Shown piece after piece: positions 32,754 through 46,540 of a DNA stretch of 64,000 nucleotides (position 1 is the stretch's first letter; each line of letters opens with the position of its first letter). Source of the stretch: Equus caballus (lineage: Eukaryota > Chordata > Mammalia > Perissodactyla > Equidae); contig NC_091687.1 of NCBI RefSeq assembly GCF_041296265.1, positions 101,460,001-101,524,000 on the forward strand, in the 5' to 3' direction. The translations under genes were made by a program, and so were the position numbers. Under the pieces are notes generated by a model. That model worked only from the letters and a program-made list of their open reading frames with translations. It made no database searches and was not told the DNA's origin.

Positions 32754-34480
32754 GAGACAGTGGAGATCATCATGGGGGTGGGGGCTTGGCTCCTTGTGAA
32801 TATTGGTGGGTGGCATGTTCTGCCTTATGCTATAACAGATGCCACTTTCAAAAAGATTATAGATCTAAACATATAACCAGAAACCATAAATATTTTAAAA
32901 AATAAAATAGATGAATATCTTCATGACCTTGGGTAGGCAAAGATTCTCAGAGATGACCCAAAAATCATAAAACATACAATTTGAAAAATTGATAAATATT
33001 GGGCCTTTTTAAAATGACTCATTTTGTTCATCGAAGTCACTGTTAAGAAACAAGAAATGTAAGGCACAGACCAAGTATTTTGTATTTTTTAAAATATAAT
33101 GGTCAGTCAGGTGTGGCCACAAGAGGAGACAAAGCAGAGGCTCAGGACAAAACACTTGATTATACTCCCAGGTCCTGGAGACGGGAGGTGGGGGACAGCA
33201 TGCAAGGCCATATGGGCATGACACCAGAGTGGTCTGGAGCAGGAGACAGGAGTGAGGAGAGGTTTAGACCACCACCTTTAAAGGCATTTCTGCAGGAAAC
33301 ACCCAATAGAGATGGGAGATAAGAACAAGTTGGAGTTCTTATAACAGGTAAATCTTTACCACATAAAGAAAGATAATCGTGTAGCCTGACAGAGCAGGCA
33401 AATCCTAAAGCAGCGAATTCCTCTGATATTCGGAGCCCAAGTCATCCTATTTTCAATAATCCCCTTTGAAATCTCTCTGGCCTTCGTTCTCCCTTGAAGT
33501 ATAAAGTGCTGTATAATAGTATATCTTACTGTTTTCTTCTTTTTTCTTGGTCCTCCTCAATCAGTTTGATAATCACCATGTGCACTTCTAAACTTCATAC
33601 AACTGCCCATGCATTTCCCCTCGATTTTACCCATTTCTTGGTATTTAAATGTTCCACTCCCTAATTGCTCTGCAGTTTGGTTTGAAATATCTTTCTGTCA
33701 TCTTCTCACAAGAAGATGTGAGCATTCATGGGCTTCCATCTGTCTTACTGAAAATGAGTATTAAAAAAGAAATGTAATGGAATATTTTTAAAAAGAAAGA
33801 ACAGTTTGCCATTGTAAACTTCAAGGTCGTGGAATGATGAATCCCTGATCTCGAAAAGCAAAATAAAATGAAAATAGATATTTTTTAAAATAATAAAATA
33901 AAATATGACTTTTTTTCTCATCAGTGGGATTTTCAAACCCTGACAAACTAGATAATATCTTAAAATCTCACATCAAATTTTTAAAATATACTGCTCCCAA
34001 ATGTGAGAATAAAGTAAGAAAAAAGTGCTTTTCGGTGCAAAATTGTAATTATTATAAAAGGTTAAAACACTAAGAGGGCTTTTCAGTGCAGCTGCTGAGA
34101 GAGAAAGCGGCCTGAGGCCCCACCATGCAGGCAGGGAGGCGGTGGACACTGCAGGCCCTACTGACAGCCTCTGCAAGGTGCAGCAAACCCATGAGTTTTG
34201 AAGATGCATGAAGGTCATCAAGATAAATGTTTCTAAAAACTTGTCATAGAGAAGACTGTGAAACAGCTACTAGGGCCACAACTGTGTGTTACAAGAGGTA
34301 CCAAAATTTACATCACATAGGTAGTTGTAGATGCATGTTCAGTCCTTAACCATGGTATTCCAAAATCCTTCACTACCCAAGTATGGTGTGCAACAGTTTG
34401 GAAAGTAAAAATGAAGAATTGACAAGAACAGATGAACAGAAGCAGACAATGAAAATTAATATTTTATTCGACATTGATAA
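32754..34480. other. 1.7 kb intergenic DNA 3' of OR2A14-like gene
   Basis: Includes the candidate AATAAA near 32901. A GC-richer piece near 34060-34210 and short frames on both strands show no recognised similarity. Confidence 0.5.
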
Positions 34481-35766
34481 CATATCTCACAATAATTTAT
34501 AGAGAAAAAATATATTAATGGGGAATTCTACTTCTGGTATAACATTGTGACAAGCGTTTGTGGACATGCTCCCCAGGGAAACTGGTGAAAGCTATTTTTA
34601 AACAACCAGTCAAACTCTCTGGAAATGGCCTGAAGGGCATACAACAAATGAAGAAACATTTCTTCAAGAAAATCTACTAAGATTCAGTCTGAAGAACAAG
34701 AGTCTGATATCTGAACCAAGGTCGGATGCCTCCTTCCCCCTCCTCACCTCATGGAGAAGGAAACTCCACTGCAGACACATGCAGCCAAGTCCACAGGGTT
34801 CCCCTCCCCCTAACTCCCCAACAGAGGGCCGTCTCCCAGGAAGGGAAGGACACAGCATTTCTCATCCAGCCTGAAAGACCTCAGCATTTCTTCATCTGCC
34901 CCAGAGCTAACTGCTACTGAGACTAAGTTCTGGGTGAATGAGGCAGGAAGTGGGGGATCCCATCTTCTGCTCAGCCCCCACTTATGGGACAGAGACTCTT
35001 CTTTGGGTACGGCAGTGCTGAAATATGGGGGCCTTGTTCCCCTCTAATGTGGTGGTTCCAAACCACAAGAGACAAGTCAAGAAGACCTGAGGCTTCTACC
35101 CCCCATCTACTACATACTGAGGCCCATTCCTAAAATGGAGATTTCAGGGAGAGTTATGCCATTGTTCTCACATCTAGTCACAAAATCATGACTCAGAGAT
35201 TTTGCCTGGAGGTAAAATCAGGACAGCCATCAAATAGCTATTGATCTCTCCTAAAGAAGCTGACTCCACTTGCAAGAGTGTGGAGAAATTCAAGCCTACG
35301 AGTGCTCTCGAAACAATGGAGGTTGTGTGGAAAGGAGGTGGGAAGAGATGGTTACATCCATTGGAGATACAAGCTAATCTATTGACTGGCTAGTTTTCAG
35401 GAGAGAACTGGAGAAAGAAATAGCTGAGAAGGGCCCTCCAGGGGTCAGAAGGAAGCTCCAACACTGACCTCTGATGGATCCCTTCAAGAGAGTCCTAATT
35501 TGGTTGGATTTTTGTCTGGAGTAATTTATACTCTAGAGCATTGCCAAGAACAAGAGACTAATCAGCCCACAATAGTGGGGTTTAACAGCTGAGTGCGGTC
35601 AGAGAAATAGACAGGCAAAGTGAGACTTGTCACAACCACTCTAATCCCACGGTGACTGTAGGCATACCCAAGCTGTTACCCTCTGAAAAGCAACACCCTG
35701 TGATGTTAACACCTAAAACTGATGTGCTGGTGGATGGGAGAATAGACTTCATTAGAGTAGTCTACC
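34481..35766 (+). mobile_element. HAL1/L1-type LINE, 5' part
   Basis: The sequence follows the 5' region of a HAL1-like LINE: 'aattctacttctggtataac', 'ctaatcagcccacaatagtg', 'gtggggtttaacagctgagt', 'aagcaacaccctgtgatgtt', 'ctgatgtgctggtggatggg'. Its ORF1 part resumes at 36345 after an inserted 549-bp repeat. It is diverged and non-coding. Confidence 0.6.
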
Positions 35767-36315
35767 TGTCGATGCCAACAATCCGTAACTACTCTATAAA
35801 TTGGATTTGGGGTGAGTTTACTGTGAGCCAACCTTGAGGAACATAAACCCCAGAGAGTCCTTTCACAAAGAAATGGAGCACTCCAAAGAAGTGAGGGTGT
35901 ACAGAGTGGTTGTATACTGTCAAAGAACACGTATATCATATGATTAGAATGTCCCTTTTATAATAGTCATGAGGTTGCTTTGCAGGAACAGCCATTTGGT
36001 CAACAGAGTGTGTCAATGGTCTCAAGATGGGTGGTCACAAAGTGAGCACAGCAAGTCAGCAATCAATCCACAGTTTGGGGAGAGATGCTTATCCTTAAGG
36101 AAATAATGATGTGGGGGAAGTTACATCCTTACGTATAAGGACATTGTTTTTGTCTTTGGGAAGTAGTAAATACTCAAAGCAGATTCACAATGGATGCTCA
36201 ACAGCCACCACATCAGGCCCGTTGGGAAAAACAATGTCAGGCCAAATTACTTTTACACCAAATGGCTTCCTCATATACTCCAATGTATCCTGTTGCTTGT
36301 CATTTATTTATCACA
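35767..36315 (+). mobile_element. LTR-like repeat, copy 1 (inserted in HAL1)
   Basis: About 549 bp beginning TG and ending CA, interrupting the HAL1. It is recognisably related to 37150-37704 along its whole length (shared 'gtgtacagagtggttgtata'-like, 'ttacaccaaatggcttcctc'-like and 'ttgcttgtcatttattta'-like blocks). Length, ends and solo state suggest a fossil LTR, but I cannot assign a family and found no clear target duplication. Confidence 0.5.
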
Positions 36316-36344
36316 GCCAATCAATAAACAAGTAATCAAACAAA

Positions 36345-36610
36345 TAGTAACAAAAAGACCCAGGTCAGTTGTGAGAGAGGTACCAATACCCAGAGTTTTA
36401 TCTAAAATGTTGAGTTTACAACAAAAACACTATGAGACATGTAAAGAAACAGGGAAGCAAGACCCTTACACTAGAAGAAAGCAGACAACAGAAACCACCT
36501 GTGAGAGTGACCAGATGTTGGATTGAACAGACAAGGCTTCAAAGTAGCCATTGTAGATATGTTCAGTGAACTAAAGGAAGCCATGATTAAAAGAGTAAAG
36601 GCTGTACCAT
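36345..36610 (+). mobile_element. HAL1-type LINE, ORF1 part
   Basis: Words typical of HAL1: 'agaaacagggaagcaagacc', 'gaccagatgttggattgaac', 'acaaggcttcaaagtagcca', 'gtgaactaaaggaagccatg'. It continues the HAL1 that starts near 34.5 kb. Confidence 0.65.
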
Positions 36611-37149
36611 TTGGACCACCACACTGCATTTCTTTAGAACAAAGATTGCATTTTACAGCCCATACTGCCAACAATGGGCAAAGACATATCACATCCAGTA
36701 GACATATTATGTTGCATATCGTTCTCTAAATAGTGATTTGTTAGAGAATTGGAGAGGGCCATTGAAACATTTGTAATCTACAATGGGAAGAGAGAGAGGC
36801 AGGAAGGATTGGTTTACACGCCTCTGTTAGTGTACGTTCACTGTCAAATGTGAGGAAGGCCAAGGAGTCCCCACTCAACAGCATCCTCCACTTTTCTGGG
36901 AGATTTGAGGAAAGGGGGTGAGGGAGGATCCTCGATCATACACAGTTCTTCCCCATATTATCTCCACTTTCTGTTCTCCTACCTTATGCTGTTGTCCCTG
37001 GGTCAGGGCTGCAACTGTGGTTGCCAGAAGCAGGGATGATCACTCTACAAGAAACTGTAGCTGTACCTTTAGACATTGATGCCAGAATTCCTGAAGGCTG
37101 CTGGGATGCAGGTGTTTTCACTCCATCAGGCAAAACTGGGGTTGACAGT
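36611..37149. other. Unassigned interval
   Basis: Nothing recognised; no gene. Confidence 0.45.
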
Positions 37150-37704
37150 TGTCAATGCAAATAATTCATAACCAATCTATAAAAGAAAATTGGGGTAAGT
37201 TTATTATGAGACAAATGTGAGGACCAGCTTAGCCCAGGGCCTTCCTTCCCTGTGGAAGGAAGGGCACCAAAGAAGTGGGTGTACAGAGTGGTTATATACC
37301 CTCAAAGAGCATGGTTCACATATGATTGAAATGTCCTTTGTACAACAATCACGAGATTGCTCTGTCTGCACAGCAACTGATGGACACAGCAGGTAGCAAG
37401 TCTGCTGTCTAGATGGACACAGCAGGAAGCAGATCTATTGTCTCACGCTGGGTGGTCACAGCGTGGGCACAGCCATCAATTCCTAGCCTTGGGAGAGAAG
37501 TTTATCATGAGGTAATGCAAATGCAGGGGAAGTTGCATCTTTATCTTAAAGCCATTTTTTCTTATCTTTGGGACACAGCAAATGTTTAAAGCACAGCCAC
37601 GTCAGGCCTTTTTGGAAAGAGAAGCTCAGGCCCTGTTAGATTTACACCAAATGCCTTCCTCATATTCTCCAATATATCCTATTGCTTGCCATTTATTTGT
37701 CACA
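37150..37704 (+). mobile_element. LTR-like repeat, copy 2
   Basis: About 555 bp, related to 35767-36315 and in the same orientation, with the same start (TGTC.ATGC) and end (TTTATTT.TCACA). It contains a short internal direct repeat around 'gatggacacagcaggtagca'. Host HAL1 sequence lies between the two copies, so they are not obviously the two ends of one element. Confidence 0.5.
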
Positions 37705-40368
37705 GTGAATGCAGCTGTATTGCCTAGTGGTTGAGGAAGCCCACAAGTTCAGTGCCTGTGTAGTCAGACCCTATATGAATGGGAATGGACTTAGGGACAC
37801 TTGCTAAACTAGTATTGCTCTCAGCAATCTGTCACAGCACAGTCCCTGAAACTAACGTCCCTTCCAAAGGTGGAAAACTGGATTCAACTCAACGATAAGT
37901 GGAGAAGAAGAGAAATAGTAGCAGAAAGTCAAAAAATGAATAAATAAATGGTAACACAATAAGGGAAATCTAATATTCAATGGTGCACCAGGAGAGGCTC
38001 ACAGCTAGAGAATGATATTGTCTCTTAACACGATTATGCCAGATGCACAAAATGGTGAAGTCATAGGTTTCCCAAAACCAACCCCACTTTTGGACCCTGA
38101 TAAGGTCAAATGGAAGCATGCAATCCTGAGTGGCATTGCACTGGCAAATATTTTGGTCAAATGATACAATGATAAACTGGACCGAATATAGCAGTAAACA
38201 TTGACCCCTACCTTTCAGGTTGCTTCTACTACAAGGGATCTCATTTGGGAAGAAATTTTCAGGAACCACTCTCCACGTGGCCATCAGACCATGTGTTGTA
38301 CAATTCGCACCAGACTGATCAGTGTGTAAGTATCAACTTTGATGATCAAATGCTTAGAAAAGTCCCTAGTTATAGTGGACAAAATATATAAGTTGCGTTC
38401 TTAGCATGCCATAGTGTGCTGTGCACATGTACCTTTGTTTTTGTGGATGGAAAGTTATTAAACAGAGGAGGAGAAGACAATGGATTTCTGTTATGAATAA
38501 AGTGTAGACTTCATATGCTGGGTATGAATTCCCTACAAAATAGCCCCACTCTCACAGGAGGATGGTTCTAGGAGGCCTTATGGCATACTCAGACTAAATT
38601 ACATCTAGGTGGGACTACCACTTATCTAACCCTAGTAACAGGTGACTCAATATTGTGGGATAATAAAATATATATCATGACTGTACTCACCCCGTTAGTA
38701 GACAATGGCAACAAGCAGCTTAATGGATTCTTCCACAAAACAACAAGTGGCTTTAGGAGAGACAGGTGACTATCTAAGCATCATTGAACAAGCTGAATTC
38801 ACTTTTAATAAGGAATGACAGTCAGTGGGAAAAGATTTGTTAACCATAATGAGCAGATTAGAAGGAATTCTCTTCCAGGAGGAAGGCAAGGGATAGGAGC
38901 CAGCCTGGAAATATGATGAGATTTGAGTGAAATGGGTCTGGCAGACTCAACAAATAATGCTGGATACTGCTGGGGGTCAGTCCTGACCCAGCAGGACCTC
39001 CTGACTGTTTTGATACAGATGGAAGCTAAAATAACTACGGGCAATAGCCCTCTGTTCTAGCTGCTGAGGCCCAAGGAGTGCACTGCTGGGGTCTTACAGA
39101 CAAGGGAACTTATTCAAGTTCTCTGGGGGCACTTGTAATTTTCGCTGATGCACCACGACTCTCTCCAAGACTAGATCAGAGGAAGACATGATCGGTAGTA
39201 CAGTTAGGAAGAAAGGAACTATTCTGAATAACACCATGGTGTCCTCACCATGGGGCGGGGAGACAGAAGTGGGTCCCACTACGTAATAACACACTAACAA
39301 ACTAGTTTCAATACAAGACTTTAAACTAAAATAAGGTAACTGGCTTTGTCCCCAACTATCTTGGAATCCATAAATAAGTGAATCACGGCTAATTGTAATC
39401 ACACCAGTCCACAATAATAGTCTGGTATATGGACAAGAGTCAAATCTATGGAAAGGCTTAGCATAGACCTCCATAACTCTTATTGACTTGTTCTTAATAA
39501 AACTGAATTCTACCATGACCATTCTGTGATAAGGGTTACATTGGCATTGTGGTTAAGATTCAACTACCGTATGTAAATAAGTCATGTGACCACACTGGTA
39601 TTGATGATCAAATGTGTTGGAAGAAGGAGTTAAAGCCTCTTCAGAATGTAACCCCAATGGGAAATGGCTGGCCTGAGAAGAACTTGATTTAGCTGAATCA
39701 TCAGCTCATTTCTATGCTAAACAGTTCTGTACAAGATTATTGGAGGTACAAATACCACAGGTCAAAGAGAATAAGTAATCAAATTAGTATAAAAATATGA
39801 AAATGTATGTTTTCATATCATATAGGATTATATATATCATATATATATCATATTCATTATATATATCATATAGGATATAGCTATTTCTTTGAGTCTATCG
39901 CTACCCTACACTGGCTCCTCCAAATGGTAGGCATATTCATGCTATTCATGTATTCATATTCATATTCATGTATCTGTTACATTAAATCAACTACTTCTGT
40001 ATCTGTTACATAAATGCTCTTCTAAATTCAGTTGCTCAGAAACAATTGGCCATTAGGCTGTAGGAGAGCCCAGGCCAAGGTCCAGGTGGGTGGACTATGA
40101 AAGAAAGGGTTACTCAGTTAAATTCACGTAAATTGAGAATTAAAAGAAACTTTAAAGTATCCTAATCTGGTCACTTAGAATAATACACAGAAATGGAAAT
40201 TGTTCATTCTGAGTTAGGATTCAGAACTATTTTGATTATTTTGGGCAGGAGTTCTGGAGGCACATACAGCTGATAACAAAGATAGGAGAGACAGGATGGC
40301 ATATTTCTGAGGAACATTACAGGATCTAAAAAATGAAAACACTGCTCAGCGGTTAAGAGAAAAGACCC
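37705..40368. other. 2.7 kb unassigned, possibly old repeat
   Basis: Short open frames on both strands, up to 142 codons on the minus strand at 39094-39522, with no domain that I recognise. It lies directly next to the LTR-like copy 2 and may be a decayed internal region of such a fossil, but I cannot support a family. A (TA)n-rich simple repeat lies at about 39827-39875. Confidence 0.35.
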
Positions 40369-40822
40369 TGTGGGGTAGGCAGAATGCTAAAGTTGCCACC
40401 TAACATCCCTGTCCCCTCACTATTTAATCAAGCACTAATCAGGGTACGACTGTGGAGGGATTTGGCAAATCAGTTGATCTAAAATGTGGAGGCTATCTGG
40501 GGGGCCTAACCTGATCAGGTGAGCCTCCTGAAAGCAGGCATTTTTCTCCATCTGGTAGCCAAGGAGGAAGCCAGGGAGCTTTAAAGTGGGAAGGACTCAA
40601 CACACCTGCTGATTTGAAGGTGGAGGGGCCGAGTGCAAGGACCTCGGAGGAGGATGCAGACCCAGCCAACACCTTGCTCTCAGCCTGTGAGACCTGTGCA
40701 GAGAAGCCTGCTGACCTGGGTCAGGAATTCTGACCAAGGAAACTGTGAGGGAATAGACGTCAGCTGTTTTCAGCCGATGGGTTTGCATTAATTCGTTGCA
40801 GCAGCAACAGAAAACGAAAACA
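40369..40822 (+). mobile_element. Solo MLT1-type LTR (fossil MaLR)
   Basis: MLT1 hallmarks: start 'gtaggcagaatgctaaagtt', 'aacaccttgctctcagcctg' and 'tgacctgggtcaggaattct' in the middle, 'tttgcattaattcgttgcag' at the 3' end. About 450 bp, old and diverged. No internal region. Confidence 0.75.
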
Positions 40823-40891
40823 CATTTGGTATTAGATAAAATTCATATTTCCAGCTCTGGCCCTTGCTACATTAGTAATCTATCATTTATG

Positions 40892-41392
40892 CAATGGTTC
40901 TCTAACTTTTTTTGGTCTCAAGACCTCTTTGAAATCTTAAAAATTGCTGAAGATACAAACACATTTAATTTATATGGTTGTATTTGTTGATATGTATCAT
41001 ACTAGAAATTAAAACTGTGAAATTATTTATTTTTAACTCATTTAGAAATATTTCCACTATGTGTTAATATAAATAATATATTTTTATGAAAAGTAAGTAT
41101 CTTTTATGAAAAAAATAGTGAAAAGAGTAGTTATGGTTTACATTTTTTAAAATATTTAAATGTTTGGCTTAACCAAAGACAGTTGGATCTTAAATCTTCT
41201 TCTGCATTCTATGTCTTGCAATATCACATGTCACATTGCCTCTGGAAAGCTCCACTGTGCACTCAGGAAAGAGTAAGGTTGAAAAAGGCAAAAAGTCTCT
41301 AAATATTATTGTGAAAATAGTTTTGATCTCATGGACCCTTTGAAATGTTCTCAGAAATTCCCAGTGGCCTACGGACCACACTTAAAGAATGG
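40892..41392 (+). mobile_element. hAT (Charlie-like) non-autonomous DNA transposon
   Basis: The left end 'caatggttctctaacttttt' and the right end (reverse of ggaccacacttaaagaatgg) form imperfect inverted repeats of the CA.TGGTTCTCAAA type. The interior has 'gtctcaagacctctttgaaa' and 'gaaaatagttttgatctcat', typical of a common mammalian hAT-Charlie-group family. No transposase frame remains. Confidence 0.7.
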
Positions 41393-41394
41393 AT

Positions 41395-41545
41395 AACTTA
41401 GTTTATTTAATCTTCAGTTTCCACATCTGTAAAATGAAGATAATGACCAGATTAAACTGTGTAGTCAATACAAAGCATTTGGCACGTTTTCTGAAATATA
41501 AGAAGGGCTCGGCACTTGTCGCTTATGGATATTATCATCCTTCCT
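41395..41545 (+). repeat. MIR SINE, forward
   Basis: 'cttcagtttccacatctgta', 'aaatgaagataatgaccaga' and 'aaagcatttggcacgttttc' follow MIR in sense orientation. Diverged. Confidence 0.7.
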
Positions 41546-41808
41546 CATTTGTATCTATCAACTTCTACTGCAGACAGAAATACCTCTGGCCTTGGGGATT
41601 TATTCCCTCTCAGGGTTGCCAGAACAGGCTCCATGGGAACCCACCTCTCAACTATCTAAAAGTCCCAGCCTCTCATATACCTTCATGGGGACTGTAGAAG
41701 CGTGAATTCATAAAACTGTAATAATTGTAAGAGTTTGGGTACAGATATGTGATATCTGTCTCTGGCTTATAATCTTTGAGATATTTGGAAGTTAGTGTAG
41801 AAATAGTG

Positions 41809-42358
41809 TGATGCTGTGGGGGACTGGAATTGGCCACCCCAAGATATGTCTCTTTGGCATGAGGATTATTTTGGGCTGGTTACTTTTAAAAACTGCAGGC
41901 AGGAAAGAAACTCTGAAAAGTAGAATTTACTTACCCTTTGTTAAGAGACATTTACATTGTAAAGAAAATCTCCATCTGTAAAGGTGTCTCCCTTTCTGTA
42001 CCAAGAAGGGAGGTTGATCTTATCTCTAGAAACTCTTAGTCAATGGGGAAGGCAAGATCTCAAGTCTGCATAACAATCTATAATAATCTTACTCGTGTTT
42101 AGTGTACTCATCTGGTAACCTCCTACAACTGACTCCCCCCACCCACAACATCCTCCTTTGTCTTTAGCTGAAGATGATATTTAAGGTGGCGGCTTCAGCC
42201 ATTTTGGTGAGTTACTCAGGTTGCCTGAGCCTCTCCCGTGTATACATGTTATAAAGCGTTGTTTAATTTTCTCCTGCTATTCTGTCTCATGTGAATTTAA
42301 TTCGTTCTCCAGCCAGAAGAACCCAGCACGGGTAGAGGAAATGTCTTCCTCTCCTACA
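41809..42358 (+). mobile_element. Solo ERV1-type LTR (fossil), second copy
   Basis: About 550 bp, TG...CA, related to the LTR at 16239-16770: 'ggccaccccaagatatgtct' near the start, 'ggcggcttcagccattttgg' and 'atacatgttataaagcgttg' near the end. No internal sequence on either side. The two LTRs are diverged from each other and represent separate insertions. Confidence 0.6.
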
Positions 42359-45300
42359 ATGCCATTATCTGCCCTACCTCTTCCCTGGAATTTTTCCTCC
42401 AATCAAAATCAAACACAATCTTAACTCTCCCAAGAGAATGTGGGCATCTTTTTTCCTCTTAAGGAGAAGATAAATAGCTATGATATATTATGATCCTTGT
42501 GGGAATTTGAATTCTCAAGAGAAATTCAAATGTGTTTTTAATTCATCTGATTCTAAAATAAAACCTATGTTCCTGGGTTCTTGGAATAACCTTCAGCAAG
42601 TCCTCCACCTCTATCTGGGATTTACTCCTGAAAGCTGCTAAGGGAGCAGGATACCACACTTATGTTTGAGGTCTGTTTCTCACCTCTTTGGATGTTATTT
42701 GGGTCAAAGTCAATTCTGACGAGAAAATCCAGTGCTAACACATCCTTATTCAGAAGAGATTCATTTATTCTGAGAGGTGGTTATCAGTATGTGTGGTTGA
42801 TATAGATCAGGGAGCAGCAGAAACCACCATGGCTATGTGAGCAAGAATGACATTCCTGGGTGATCTTCCCTCCTGAGTCACCGTGCATTGAAGTTAGATT
42901 TAATAGGCACTAAATGTCTCCCTCCCCCACCTTAGAGACCCTCTGTCTACTGTGCTATGGGCAGGAGGTCCTTGAACTCCCTCAGCATCTCTCACCATCA
43001 CCTGCCAATTTAATTGGGTGTTGTGGTCAGAGCTGGCCCAACTGTCTCAGTGAGAAGAGGCTCAGAGAATGAGAGGCTTTATATCCAGGCATTGTGTCTG
43101 GACAAGGTTCTGAAATAGCCAAATTAATGAGAGGAAATTATGTATTACCTAGCCTAAATGAAGATATTGATTTCCAGGTAAACTTCTCTCAATGGAGGAG
43201 AAAATTATAGTAACAGTTGAAGTAAGTCTTTTCTTTGCTGAAACAGTGTAAAATGTAAGTTTGCTACAAAGTTATTTCTGTGTGGAATCATCCCAGGTTA
43301 TCACCCTACTGTGATGATTATCTGACTTGAAATCACAGTATTTTATATAAATATCTTTCTCCTCACAAAATAGGATGGAATGATTGCCAACACTCTTGAC
43401 AAGAGTTGGAAAAATAGAATGAAAAATAGAATAAAGCCCCACAGATCAGGAAACATTCTGGGTTACAGGACTGCCCAGGAAGAGAATTGCTCACACTGAC
43501 CATGCAAACATTTGTTATCTGAGCCACTATTGTTTTATTCACTCTATTGGGAAGGTGACGTTTTAGGTATCACTACTGTGATGTATTCTTCTCCATTCCA
43601 GTACTGTGTCTGCTTAAGAGTTTTAATGTATCTTCAACTTTATTTTTTATATTGTTTATTTTTAACAGAAAAATGTTAATAATGGTAAGAAAGATTAAAA
43701 ATAAAATGATTTATTAATTCAGATACAAAAATACCTAGAATAAAAAGTTAATAAACAAATGTTCCTACTGGGTATTAATAGATTAGGTTACTTTCAACAA
43801 TATTATTATCTTTTATGCTCAGAGATTAAATGCGTTTCAGACATTGCCTATTGTGTCCAACTGTGTCTAAGTAGAATTGTGTAATACTGATGTAGCAATA
43901 ATCAATGCATCAAATTTAATGAACATTTACACAGAATCCTCCCAAATGCAATCATATTTATGGAAGTGAAAGACTCTATGATTTTATCAGTTTAGTTTTC
44001 CAGCGATCAAATTCTAACTGTGAACTTCTCTAATAAGTAGAAACCATGTCTTGGTCAATAGAAACTGGCAAATAGAAGATGCTTAGTACATACACTTTTT
44101 GAACTAATAATGACAGTCATCCATTTAACAAACATTTCCTGAGTGACTGTTTCATCTATAACTATACTAGTTATTATGAGATATAAAGATGTTCATGACA
44201 TATTACCTACCCACAAGACTTATTCTTGGTGAAAGGGCATCTTAGGTCAAATCAATGACTGTATAAAGCCTGTTTTTACCTTGAATTTTATCTTGAAGAT
44301 TATCTAGATCTTTATAGTGAGGATGCAACTCTTTTAACTGTGATTGTTGACCAAGCCTTTGCATTTACTAGGTGCCTGAAGAGCCTTCTCAAATGAATCT
44401 ACTCTAATTCCCAAGAGTAGAAAAGACCCTGTTTATAGGCTGTCTGACAACTAGCCTCTTAATGGGGCCTAGAGAAGGTCAAGTAGGCTGCCACCTTTCT
44501 CTTTATAGGAACTGACTGTAACCTGCAATAAAATGGTTCAAATGAGGAGGGCTGTGACTCCAGTGCAACACCCCTTCCGGATTACACAATGAGTGCAGTG
44601 ATGGCACAGTTTTCAACCATACTAGTATTTTTGAGTGGCCCATAGGCATTTTCAACTCAATATATACTAGCCTGAAGATTTACATTTACCTAAGGCTGAT
44701 ATCCTTTAGAGGGATGTACAGTAATTCTCAGCATTTTTAAAATTGCTGAATTCATCTTACGCTCAGAAGCATTGAAAAATTCAACTAAAAATTATACCCA
44801 TCATTTTAAGATATTTAATTCATAACCATCTGGGGATGCAATGTCTGCTCTGTTGACCTTACTGTAAGCCATGTGTGATAAAATCACTTTATATTTATGT
44901 AACATTTTAAAGTGATGTTGGTATTGATTATATAAAAATATTGTTTAACTTGCAATTTCTGTACAGATAAGAACTTTCCCCTTTTAAATAGTAAAGAGTC
45001 AAATAATCACAGATGTTGTTCACTGAGGAAACAGGAGTTCCTCTCAAGCCAGAAACTGGAATTTAGAAGAAAACACAAGGTTAGATACTACATGAGAAAT
45101 CTACATCACTTGTTCTTAATAATATAGGCATGAAGACGTCTAGAGAGGACGCCTGAGTAGTGGTGTCAGGTGGTTTCTTTCGCATGGAAACATATGGATC
45201 CTGGGGAGTAAGAAACACAAACAAATTTCACATTAAATTTTGTCATCTCCTTGAATTAGAGGGTAGGTAGCTCAAGGAGCAGGTGAAATCAAAGAACAAT

Positions 45301-46540
45301 AATAAGAGAATTTCACTGATTAATCAAATAGCTATACACATTATAAATCAACTTGTGCTTAAACTTTGTGGGCTATTAAACTCCATTTAATGTTTTTCTT
45401 CTTTCTCAGTATCTAATATCAAGCAGAGATAAGAATGAACCAAAGGAGGCTGATGTTAAGCAGGCTTTCACCAAAGCATTAAAAGAGGCTCAAAGCCCCT
45501 TTGGGAGCCAGCATGAAAGGAACAGCTGTAAAAGTCGGACAACCACATAGGGAAGGGGAGCTTGGGATTATAGAATCACGCTCTTAAGTTAGACACCCCT
45601 TCCCACTGGTGGTCCTTACAGGGGTAAGTCTTCCTATATCTGGATTTTTTGCTTGTTTTACTTTTAGGTGACTAGAGACAGATAAATACACACACATAGA
45701 GAAATAAATTGTGTGATTTATTTGACTGCACACTTTAAAGTCTCAGAATTTATTATAAGGGCTCATAAAAAAACACAAATTCGTATGTATAAAATTTAAT
45801 CACTGAAGTCTAATATTGTAGAAATCTAATGAGGAGATAATATATTAATTAAATTTAAATATTTATATTGAAGGAAATGGTATGCAGCTGTTCAAAGTAT
45901 GTTGTAGGGAAATATTTTGACATGGAAAATTATTCCGAGGTGTTTCTAAATGGAAGAAATACGTAAACTAGCAACAATGTTTCTGTATTTTTTTTAATTC
46001 ATGATATATATGAAAATACATGTACAGTAAAAGGTATAACTGTATATACCAACCATTAACAATGATCATCTGTGAATTCATGTTTCAGATATTACTTTTT
46101 TAGTCTTTTAAATACAGTTTCATAATGTTTTACTAAGAAGATTTTGAAACTTGATGTCAGAAGCTCATACGAGGTAGGTACCACTTTATTCACACAATCA
46201 ACCATGCTCTTAAAACTCTAATCTCTAAATTTAAAACGTTAAGGTCTGTAATTTTCTAACCAGGAGTAAAACAAAGAAAATAATATAAACGTTATAATAA
46301 GGTGCTACTTACAAACATATATTTTGCCTAAAAATAAACCACTGAAGAATTTCAAGACCATTTTCTTCATGCTAATATTAATTTAGTGAAATAGATTTGA
46401 CTCCATAAAGGAAGTCAGTTAAGATATGTTACATTTTCAGAAGTAGTTATAAGAATCTGATATCCTCTACAAAAGCTTATATACCTTCCCCAATCATATG
46501 CTCGTTCTTCTTGGTAAGGAAGTTAGAAATTTGGCAAAAA
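42359..46540. other. 4.2 kb intergenic DNA with L2 remnants
   Basis: No open frame reaches 60 codons between about 42.4 and 46.6 kb. Two L2-like pieces are visible: a forward 3' end near 44030-44105 ('aaaccatgtcttggtcaata') and a reversed one near 44110-44230 ('atttaacaaacatttcctga'). Nothing else is assigned. Confidence 0.5.

Noticed and set aside
32436-32816. 126-codon antisense frame over the OR2A14-like gene
   Set aside because: An antisense shadow of a conserved OR 3' half. Similar antisense frames occur over many ORs.
35767-37704. A single provirus with two LTRs
   Set aside because: HAL1 sequence, not retroviral sequence, follows the first copy, so the two repeats are not supported as ends of one element.
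39094-39522. 142-codon minus-strand open frame
   Set aside because: No recognisable domain, no splice or start context, and it sits in a repeat-rich interval between fossils. Length alone does not support a gene.
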